Position numbers and translations under genes: made by a program. Below are positions 27,242 to 36,400 of a stretch of DNA of 64,000 nt, in pieces; within the stretch, counting starts at the first letter, position 1; the number at the start of each line of letters is the position of its first letter. The notes beneath the pieces were generated by a model. That model did not search any database. It had not been told where the DNA came from and saw only the letters and a program-made list of their open reading frames with translations. This DNA is from JACKOB01 sp024234575 (lineage in GTDB: Bacteria > Pseudomonadota > Gammaproteobacteria > Pseudomonadales > Oleiphilaceae), in the NCBI GenBank assembly GCA_051208035.1, contig JBPJFZ010000003.1, positions 124,001-188,000 of the forward strand, given 5' to 3'.

Positions 27242-28150
27242 ATGGGCGCTCCTTGTCAAAGAAATGCTTTTATGTTGTCTTTTTTTGCTCAGATACCCTT
27301 AGGTGTCCGCTATATGGTGCTTAGCGCATTCGGCTTTGCCATTATGGCTGTTTGCGTCAAGCTGGCCAGCAGTAGTGGATTGCCGGTGCTAGAGATCGTC
27401 GCCGCCAGAGCACTGGTGTCGCTGGTGTTAAGTTATCTGGATATCAAACGAAAGGGTATTTCGCTGGTCGGTCAGCGCAAAGGTTTATTGCTGGCACGAG
27501 GGGGGGTAGGCGCACTGGCTCTCGTTTGTGTTTACTATGCGTTAACCGTTTTACCCTTAGCAGAGGCCACGGTACTACAGTATTTGCACCCGATGTTTAC
27601 GGCTGTACTGGCGTTGATATTTCTGCGTGAGCGTATACAGCTTGCCACCATGTTGTGCATTGCTTTTAGTTTTGCGGGGTTGATCGTTATCGCACAGCCC
27701 GCCAGTTTGTTTGCTGGCACGCCATCAACCTCAATTCCACCGTTAGCATTGGCGGCGGCATTATTGGGAGCGCTTGGCAGCGCTATTGCTTATGTGCTGG
27801 TGCGTAAGCTCAGCCAGACAGAAGATCCATCAGTCATTATTTTTTACTTCCCGTTAGTGGCGTTACCCTTGGCGGCGTTTGGTTTAGGTACAGACTTTGT
27901 AATGCCTACCGGCTGGGAATGGCTGATATTATTGATGGTTGGTGTTTTCACTCAGGTAGGTCAAATTGGCCTAACGAAAGCCATGCAAACAGAAACAGCC
28001 GGTAAAGCCACGGCGTTTAGTTATTTGCAGGTAGTATTTGCGGCGATCCTGGGCTGGTTGATTTTTGCAGAAATACCCCAATTGTGGACGTGGGTCGGTG
28101 GTGGTTTGATTCTAGGCGGGGCGCTGATCAACCTGCTCTTAAAAAAATAG
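27242..28150 (+). CDS. DMT-superfamily (EamA) transporter
   Basis: A 302-residue inner membrane protein with ten hydrophobic helices in two EamA halves. The first half ends around LAEATVLQYLHPMFTAVLAL, a hallmark stretch of this family, and the second around KATAFSYLQVVFAAILGW. EamA proteins export amino acids, metabolites or drugs; no substrate can be inferred. A start at the ATG of residue 11 (27272) is possible. It is divergent from the araC operon and followed, after 100 bases, by a yqhA-like gene. Confidence 0.92.
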   Translation: MGAPCQRNAFMLSFFAQIPLGVRYMVLSAFGFAIMAVCVKLASSSGLPVLEIVAARALVSLVLSYLDIKRKGISLVGQRKGLLLARGGVGALALVCVYYALTVLPLAEATVLQYLHPMFTAVLALIFLRERIQLATMLCIAFSFAGLIVIAQPASLFAGTPSTSIPPLALAAALLGALGSAIAYVLVRKLSQTEDPSVIIFYFPLVALPLAAFGLGTDFVMPTGWEWLILLMVGVFTQVGQIGLTKAMQTETAGKATAFSYLQVVFAAILGWLIFAEIPQLWTWVGGGLILGGALINLLLKK

Positions 28151-28251
28151 CTCATGTATTTAAGTTAACCTCAGCTGCTTGAATTTGCCGCACTCATGCT
28201 GATAATAGGCGCCTCTTGTACTCTTCAGTAATGCTGAATAAGGTGGATAGA

Positions 28252-28746
28252 ATGGAAAGATTAATTGAAAACCTCATGTATTCTGCACGTTGGGTTTTGG
28301 CCCCCATCTACTTGGGTTTAAGTCTTACGCTAGTGGCGTTGGGTATAAAGTTTTTCCAGGAAATATTTCATGTTCTGCCAAAGATTTTTACCATTGCAGA
28401 AGCGGACCTGGTGCTGGTAATCCTGTCTTTAGTCGACCTGGCGCTGGTCGGCGGGTTGATAGTGATGGTGATGTTTTCGAGCTATGAGAACTTTGTTTCC
28501 CGACTGGATATCGACGAGGGGAAAGAAAAGCTGGGCTGGTTAGGAAAAGTAGACTCCGGCACCCTAAAAACCAAGGTGGCGGCGTCCATAGTTGCCATAT
28601 CATCCATCCATTTGCTGAAGATATTCATGAACGTCGAACATATTGAAGACAGCAAGCTTTACTGGTTCGTAATGATTCATCTCACCTTCGTTGTATCAGC
28701 ATTCGTGATGGGCTATCTGGATTTACTGTCGCGTAAGGCTCATTAA
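28252..28746 (+). CDS. yqhA: UPF0114 / YqhA-family membrane protein
   Basis: About 164 residues with four membrane helices, closely resembling E. coli YqhA throughout (for example FFQEIFHVLPKIF, SLVDLALVGGLIVMVMFSSY and KVAASIVAISSIHLLK). I chose the ATG at 28252, where the protein begins MERLIEN as in E. coli and where AAGG lies 8 bases upstream; a TTG at 28216 would add 12 residues. The function of the family is unknown. It is followed by the strong hairpin at 28767-28820. Confidence 0.92.
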   Translation: MERLIENLMYSARWVLAPIYLGLSLTLVALGIKFFQEIFHVLPKIFTIAEADLVLVILSLVDLALVGGLIVMVMFSSYENFVSRLDIDEGKEKLGWLGKVDSGTLKTKVAASIVAISSIHLLKIFMNVEHIEDSKLYWFVMIHLTFVVSAFVMGYLDLLSRKAH

Positions 28747-28766
28747 TTACCCCATAAAAAAGCATA

Positions 28767-28820
28767 AAAAGGGCCAGTATTAATTGGAAGGGATCACTTT
28801 CAATTAATACTGGCCCTTTT
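28767..28820. terminator. Long perfect hairpin, probable bidirectional terminator
   Basis: The arms 28767-28786 and 28801-28820 are perfectly complementary over 20 bases (AAAAGGGCCAGTATTAATTG and its complement). Inner pairing extends the stem to about 24 pairs around a 6-base loop. The stem has A-rich and T-rich ends, so it can terminate from either side: yqhA on the plus strand and the Rpn remnant on the minus strand. Confidence 0.75.
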
Positions 28821-28831
28821 GTGTTTGTGGC

Positions 28832-29252
28832 TTATGGCGCGTCTGGGTTTATGCCAGCTTTTCTAAGTAGCTCTCGCAATCGCTCCTGCTCAAGAATGGC
28901 GGCCTCTTTGGCACTGCGTTCTGCCTCTTTGGCACTGCGTTCTGCCTCTTTGGCACTGCGTTCTGCTTCTTTAGCTATACGCTCTTCTTCTTGTTTTGCC
29001 AATGCCTCTTCAAGCAAGGACTGCTGGGTTTTTTCTTCCCGAATGGCGTTTTCCCGTGCTTGGTACAGGTGATAAGCTTTTTCTTTTTCAGAGAATCGCT
29101 GTAACGTGGCCATGGCTTGTCTCAATTCCGGCGTATCCAGTTGGGCAGGTAGCTCAGACCAGCTTTTAGCTTCCCTGAAAAAAAGCATCCATTGATCTTC
29201 TATACTAAGGGTTGGAGCTGTCTGCCATTTGTTTAATTCTAATACATGCAGT
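28832..29252 (-). pseudogene. Truncated Rpn-family nuclease/transposase remnant (C-terminal part)
   Basis: An open frame of 118 residues from an ATG at 29188 matches the last 120 residues of the complete Rpn gene at 48859-49749 at most positions (FFREAKSWSELPAQL, ATLQRFSEKE, YHLYQARENAIREEKTQQ). DNA similarity continues upstream to about 29252 (reading LSIEDQW before the Met) and then stops abruptly. The N-terminal nuclease core is therefore missing. The internal repeat differs: three copies of AKEAERS instead of the 14-residue repeat of the full gene. The breakpoint is 13 bases from the MFS exporter stop, so this remnant marks one edge of the NRPS block. A short product might still be made, but would lack the catalytic domain. 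Confidence 0.85.
28903..28965 (-). repeat. Three tandem 21-bp repeats in the Rpn remnant
   Basis: Three identical copies of a 21-bp unit (28903-28923, 28924-28944, 28945-28965) encode three copies of a charged heptad in the C-terminal coiled coil. A fourth degenerate unit follows. Confidence 0.85.
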
Positions 29253-29265
29253 CAAATCCTTCTCT

Positions 29266-30426
29266 CTAAATTTCCTTCACCTTTTTACTATGCCTTTCAA
29301 CAACCGCGAAGCCTATTAAAATGATGCCCATCATTAATGCGGCGGCGAGAAAGCTTGATGCGACACCAAACGTGTCGATTAATGGTTGGCTCATAATGGG
29401 TGAAAAGAACTGGCCAAGGAAAAAGCAGGTGGTGAAGCCGCCGATGACTTTCCCGCGTATGGCAATGGGTACTTTTTTCATCAGCCAGACATTTAAGCTA
29501 GGCATCCATAAGCCAAACCCTATACCGATCAACGCTATGCACAGCAGCACGTGAAAAAGAGAGCTGGCATACACCAATCCGAGATAGCCTGCAGCCATGA
29601 CGATATGGGCGAATCGTAGAATGCGCCTTAATGAAAACTGCTTAATGATGCGGGCATAACCTACCGACACGATCGCTGTGACCAACGCTGATGCCGCCAT
29701 CATCAAGCCGATCGTTGTGGCGCTGATGGTGGCCAGGTGATGCAGGTAAAAAGGCAGTTGCACAGGAATAAGGTAAAACCCTGCCATTCCCCAAAAGGCC
29801 AACCAATAAATAATGGCGATATCACGATAAGGGGGTGGTGGTGTAACCAAGGCTTCGATTTTGTGACGGATACTTGCCGGTTCGGGCAGGCGGAAATAAG
29901 CCAACGGTAATATCAGCAGCGCCACCGAATATACCAAAAATGGCCACTGCCAGCCGATATCGGCGAATATGCCACCCATCATGAGAAATGCAACACCACC
30001 AAAAGCCATAAATGCTGATTGCAGACCCATCATGTGGTTGAGTGTCTGGCCCTGAAAATAGTCACCAATAAGCGTGGTAATGCTGCTCATAATGCCTGCT
30101 ACCGCTATGCCCAGTAAGGCGCGGCCACATAGTATTGCCGTTAGTGATTCCACCACGAATGCCGAACTGCCAGCGATGCCATAAAGTGCCAGACTACATA
30201 AAAGAACCGGTCGTCTGCCCCAGTTATCGAGGAGCATGCCCACAAATGGAGACGCCAGCGCAATAAACAACGCTGGGAGCGTTAGAATCAGGCGCACCAT
30301 TAATTCGGCCGACTCCTGGCCCTGAAAGTGTGCGTAAATCTGTGGTAACGCTGGCGATACTGTTGCCCCGGCCATCACCGTCAGGGTGCTGCCAAGTAAC
30401 AGTAGCGTTTTGCCAAAGGTGTTCAT
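29266..30426 (-). CDS. MFS exporter of the NRPS-PKS operon
   Basis: A 386-residue, 12-helix major facilitator protein. The loop 2-3 motif reads GMLLDNWGRRPVLL (GxxxDxxGRR), the signature of MFS drug/metabolite proton antiporters. It begins 2 bases after the NRPS-PKS stop, so the two are almost certainly translated together; the likely job is export of the NRPS-PKS product or self-protection. Its 3' end is next to the truncated Rpn remnant. Confidence 0.93.
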   Translation of the reverse strand: MNTFGKTLLLLGSTLTVMAGATVSPALPQIYAHFQGQESAELMVRLILTLPALFIALASPFVGMLLDNWGRRPVLLCSLALYGIAGSSAFVVESLTAILCGRALLGIAVAGIMSSITTLIGDYFQGQTLNHMMGLQSAFMAFGGVAFLMMGGIFADIGWQWPFLVYSVALLILPLAYFRLPEPASIRHKIEALVTPPPPYRDIAIIYWLAFWGMAGFYLIPVQLPFYLHHLATISATTIGLMMAASALVTAIVSVGYARIIKQFSLRRILRFAHIVMAAGYLGLVYASSLFHVLLCIALIGIGFGLWMPSLNVWLMKKVPIAIRGKVIGGFTTCFFLGQFFSPIMSQPLIDTFGVASSFLAAALMMGIILIGFAVVERHSKKVKEI

Positions 30427-30428
30427 TG

Positions 30429-33400
30429 TTACGGGCTAACCTCTACAGTCCTTCGCACAGCTTCTAAGGCGGGTTTAAGGTGAGATGCCAGTACCTGCAC
30501 ATGGGGGGGATGATTCATGGAAATATGGTTGCCGGGCACCTGATGAACGCTAAACACCCCCTTAACCAATGCCTGCCAGGGTAAATGCGGTAGTGGCGGG
30601 AAGTGGGGAATCGGTTCTGAATGCCTGAAGAACATCACATCAGAGGCATAGGGTTGGGGTTTGTAAGCAACGGTTGCCCGCTGGTGCGCCATCCAGGTTT
30701 TAAACAAAGAAACGCTGAGGTGCGCCGGCAATGACGAGCTTTTCCCTTGTATTCGGGCTTGATCCAGAACGTAACTGATTTGTGCGCTTTCATCCAGCTG
30801 TCGCAGATTTTCGATGGACAGCGTCAGCTTGTCTTCAAGCAGATACTGCAAAATTGCAGCACTATCAGTGAGGTTTTGTGGCATTTGTTCTGGTGCAGGC
30901 GTGTCGATCATTAGCAAAAAGCACACCTCTTCTTGATGACCTGATAATTGCTGCGCCATTTCGTAAGCGACCAATCCACCGAATGAGCTTCCACCAATAC
31001 AGTAGGGGCCGTTAATCCCTTGCTTTTTTAGCTCGCTGATATACAACTCTGCCATAATCGGCACAGAGGAGATGGGCTCGCCATGGCCAGAGAGGCTGGG
31101 AGCCTGAAAGGCATAGACGGTTTGATCTTTACCCAGATATCTTGCCAAATCCCGATAGAAAAAGACCTCTCCACCGATAGGGTGAACCAGTATCAGTGGC
31201 AAACTGTTGGCTGCGCCACTTTGAATTAAGACTAATGGGTTATGGCTGTCTTTATGGTGGCTGGCAGCGTTATTGGGGGTAGTCGATGTGGGTTTTTTTA
31301 CGATGCTGTCAGGCATTGACGACTTACCGTTGTTTTGGCGGATAAATTCAGCCAGTGCGGCAACGTTTGGCTTTTGCATCAGCACATGGCTGGCGACGGG
31401 AATACTGAAGCGGGATTGCAACTGGTCGGCGAGGCCAACTGCGAGCAACGAGTCGCCCCCCAACTCGAAAAAATCGTCGGTAATACTAAATTCTGTCAGC
31501 CCTAACGCTTTGCTCCACAGCTGCCACACCTGCTGTTCCACCGCATCTCCGGGGGCTGATACCGGTGCCTGAAGAAGCATGTCGTCGTTTTGCTCGGCCT
31601 CAATAACATTCTGTGCCAGCGTTGTGTCGGTGCTACCTTCGTAAGTAAACTTTCGTGCTTTAATCCAGTGTTGCTTGCGTTCAAATGGGTACGTTGGCAT
31701 GGACACCCGATAGCGCTGGCGATGGCTGTGAAATACTTTCCAATCAATTTTTATGCCTTGCTCCCAAAGGCGGGCGACCACGTTTAGCAAATGTTCGGCA
31801 TCCGTTGTATTTTCGTAAGTATTGTGGGTGGTTGTGAGAGTCCAGTCTTGCGGTTGTTTACTTGCATGTTGCCGAATCAGTGTTGTTAGCACCCGCCCGG
31901 GGCCCATTTCGAGAAATATAAACGCCTCGGCCGAGGTATCTTCGGAGTTCTTCCTTTGCGCAAAGACCGTGTTCATTGCCTTATGAAAACGCACACGGTA
32001 GCGCAGATGATCGGTCCAGTATTGTGGTGAGGTTGCCAGCTCATCGGTAATGAGTTCACCCGTCAAGCTGGAGACAAATGGCCGTTTGGGTGGCTGTGGT
32101 TTTCGCCGTTCTATATAACCTCGAAACCGCTCGAGAATAGGCTCCATCATATGTGAGTGAAATGCATGTGAGGTATGCAAAATCCGATTATCAATGCCCT
32201 GGCGATCGAGCAATTTGTGTAAGTATTGAATGGCATTTGCCGAGCCAGACAACACACAGCGTTTCTCACCATTAACCGCTGCCACGGACACATCGTGATT
32301 CGTCAATCGTTGCGCCTCTTCTTCGCTGAGATTAACTGACAGCATATCCCCCGATTCAAGACCCTGAATCAGATGACCTCGTATCGTCACCAGCTCAAGC
32401 GCCTGATCCAGCGTAAAAACACCCGCCAGACAGGCAGCAACGTACTCGCCAATACTGTGTCCCACCATTAAATCGGGCTCAATCCCCCACGACATCAACA
32501 TTTTTGACATTGCATATTCAAAAATAAACAAACCAGGTTGGGTGATATAGGTTTGATGAATTTTATCGGTAAAGCCGTGGTAATCACTCTCGCTTAATTC
32601 TTCATAAATATGGATGAATTTTTGTCGTAATTTTGCGCGACATTCGTCTATCGCTTTGCGGAAAGTGATTTCGGTGCGGTAGAGCTGTTCGCCCATATTC
32701 TGGTATTGAGAGCCCTGGCCCGAAAACATAAAAATCAGTTTGCGTGGCCGTTCAATATATTTAGACGACACGACCTTACTGTGATTAACCGGCGATAGCT
32801 CTGAAATTGCCTCGTCCCGATTACGACAAACCAGATATCGCCGATACGGAAAAAGCGTTCGGCCCACATGCAAGGTGTAGCACATATTGGCAAAGCTTTG
32901 TTCTTTATGGGTTTTTAGATGGGTGACAAACCTCTCTGTCATCGCTTCTAAGGCGCTTGGCGTTCTTGCCGATAGGGTGATGATGCGCCAGGGGCGGGCG
33001 TTTTCGGTAGGCGTTTGGTTTGGTGCGTCAGTAAGGACGATATGAGCATTACTGCCGCCAATACCAAATGAGCTGACCGCCGCATAGCGGGGCAACCCTT
33101 CACTGTTCCAGTCCTGCAACTCGGTATTGACATAAAATGGAGTGTTAGAGAAATCAATTTTAGGATTTGGTGTTTTAAAATGCAGACTGGGTGGCAGTTT
33201 TTTCGCCTCAAGCGCTTTTGCCGCTTTAATTAATCCGGCAATGCCCGATGCTGCATCTAAATGGCCAATATTTGTTTTAACAGAGCCAATGGCGCAGCGG
33301 CCGGTTTTGTTCAGTGCTCGCCCAGATTTTGGCCTCTGCACCGGGTCATGGGTAAAGGCCTGTCGCAGGGCTTCGATTTCTATTGGGTCACCAATTGGCG

Positions 33401-36400
33401 TGCCGGTACCGTGGGCCTCGATGTAAGAGATTTCGCTGGGGCTTACCATCGCGCTGGCTTGCGCCATATGAATTGCCTTTGCCTGACCGTCAACCGACGG
33501 TGCGGTGTAGCCGGTTTTGTTCGAGCCGTCATTATTCGTGGCCGAGCCGCTGATCACCGCGTAGATATGGTCATTGTTTGAGAGTGCATCATCAAGGCGT
33601 TTAAGTAACACAACACCACAACCCTGGCCTTGGACGGTGCCTGTCGCCGCCGCATCAAATGCCCGACAATGGCCATCCGCAGACATAATCATGCCTTCTT
33701 GATGGATGTAGCCGCTTTTCCCCAGTCGACCAAACGACACCCCGCCAGCAAGTGCGGCATCGCAGTCCTGATTCAACAGTGCCTGACACGCGGTATGTAC
33801 TGCCACAAGCGATGTGGAACAGGCCGTTTGTAACACCACCGCTGGCCCGTTTAGATTTAACTTGTACGACACCCGCGTGCTTAAAAAGTCTTTGTCGTTA
33901 CCGATCATCACCGGGTAATCACCCAGCTGCGCCAGCAACTCAGGATGCGACGATAAATTGCTCATTAAATACTGATTCATCCCGATTCCTGCATACACGC
34001 CTATCCGGCCATCGAATTCGGCAGGTACACAAGCGGCATCTTCCAGTGCCTCCCAAGAGCACTCAAGAAAAAGCCGTTGTTGCGGGTCGGTAATTTGCGC
34101 TTCGCGGGGGGTGAAGTTAAAAAATGGCGCTTCAAAGCCTGATATCGAATCCAGCATACCCTTGGCAGGTACATAGTTAGGCTGTTTGATGAGATCTTCG
34201 GGTACCCCCGCTGCCCGCAGTTGATCGGCGCTAAAAAAGGTAATGCTTTCTTTTTTGTCACAGATATTTTGCCAAAACGCTTCAACGTTATCGGCCCCGG
34301 GAAAGCGGCCTGCCATACCGACAATCGCAACTTTCACCCCGCCCAGACTTTCCATCAACCGACGCCTTAGTCGCAGACGTTCGGTATGGTTGTCTTGTTC
34401 AACAAAGGTAGTATCTTCCTCTTCATCTTTTTCGAGGTAGTGTGCCAGCGCCTGAATGGTAGGGTACTTAAAGAGATCCACCATGCTCAGGTTTTCTTTT
34501 AATTGATCTGGCAGACGGCTGTGTACTTGCGCCAACAGTAGAGAATGCCCGCCCAGATCAAAAAAGTTCTCGGTGATACTGATCTCAGAGATACCCAAAC
34601 ACGCTTGCCATACTCTGGCAATCATACGTTCTATTTCATTGCGCGGGGGGAGGTGATTTGCTTGCTGCTTACCGCTTAAGTTGGGTAAGGGCAGGGCTTT
34701 ACGGTCAATCTTCTCGTTAGGCGTCAGCGGAAAGGCATCAAGTACCACAACGGCCGCTGGCACCATGTAATCGGGTAGCTTGGCTTTTAAAAAATCCCGT
34801 AGCTGCTGCCCGTCGGCTTCTTCACTGGCATTTTTTACCACATAAGCCACCAGTTGCTTTTCACCGCCTGGTTGTCCGCTTAAATCATCTCTAGCCATCA
34901 CCAGCACATCATGCACAGCAGAATGCTCGCGCAAAACGGACTCTATTTCACCAAGTTCGACACGAAATCCACGGATTTTAACCTGATGGTCGATGCGCCC
35001 TAAAAACTCGATGTTGCCATCTTCACGATAACGGCAAAGGTCACCGGTTTTGTACAATCGTGATGCTGAATCTTTACTGAAAGGGTTGGCAATAAATTTT
35101 TCTGCTGTTAAATCGGGTCGGTTGAGGTAACCGCGTGCCAGACCCACACCACCGATATGAAGCTCTCCGGGGATGCCGATAGGTTGAGGATTTAAGTGGG
35201 CATCGAGAATATAAGTCTGGGTGTTGGGGATAGGCTTGCCTATAGGCGGAGCCTCTGAACCATCTACTTGTGCGATAGTTGCCCAGATCGTGGTTTCCGT
35301 CGGTCCGTAGGCATTAAAAAACTGCCGGCCTTCTGACCATTTTTTTGCCAGCTCAGCAGAGCAGGCGTCGCCGGCGACAATTAGCGTTTTTAGGTCTGGC
35401 AGTTGTTCGGGGGTTAGATTTGTCAACAACGCCGGTGGTAAAACTGTCCAGTGAATTTCATGATGCCGCAGATATTTAAGTAAACCTTCTCCAAGCAGCG
35501 AGTCGCGGCGGCCGATATGCAAACAAGCGCCGGTTGATAAGGCCATTACAATTTCAAAAATGGATGCATCGAAATTCAACGAAGCGAACTGCAGAACATT
35601 GTCACCCAGCCCAACCTTAAATAACTTCTTTTGTGCATGCATCAGACCACAAAGCCCCTTGTGATCAATCATTGTGCCTTTGGGCTTGCCAGTAGATCCT
35701 GATGTGTATATGACATAGGCCAATTGTTCGGGAAGTAGTGTTAGGTGGGGTGCACTATCTGACTGGGTATGAATTTCTGGCGAATCAATGTCTATTATCT
35801 CGGTGTCTTTAGGTACGTCTAGTAACTTCTGGGCGAGGTTTTTATCCGAAATAATAAAAGCAGGATTAGCGTCTTCAATAATAAAACCCAGCCGATCCGA
35901 CGGATAGTCCGGGTCTAAGGGTAAATATACCGCACCGGCTTTCATAATACCCAGCAGAGATATAATGGCCGCCGGAGAGCGATTTAGAAAAACACCGACC
36001 AAGGGTTCTGCTTTGTGTCCAGCATCAATCAAAAAGTTAGCAACTCTATTAGAGGCGATGTCTAGGGCTTTATATGAGAGAGGGGCGGAGTCGCACATGA
36101 TCGCGAAGGCATCCGGATTCTTTGCGGCATGCTTTTCGACAAAATAGGGCAAGCTGTGAGTGAGGTTGTAGTAGGACTTGGTTTTGTTCCATTGAATAAG
36201 TAATGTTTGTTTTTCTTTAGGAGACAGGAGGCTGATTTCACAAATCGGCAAATCCGGATTCTCCACTATCGCATGCAGTAATTCGGCATAATGCTCTGCC
36301 ATCCGCTCCATTGTAGCGTGAGTATACAGGTCTGAGTTATATTCAATGCCAGCGACAAAATCATTTTGGTATTTATATATCTTAAAAGTCAGGTCGAAGT

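Noticed and set aside
33261..34093. Plus-strand frames inside the KS region of the NRPS-PKS
   Set aside because: Antisense to conserved ketosynthase motifs; amino-acid composition is not protein-like.
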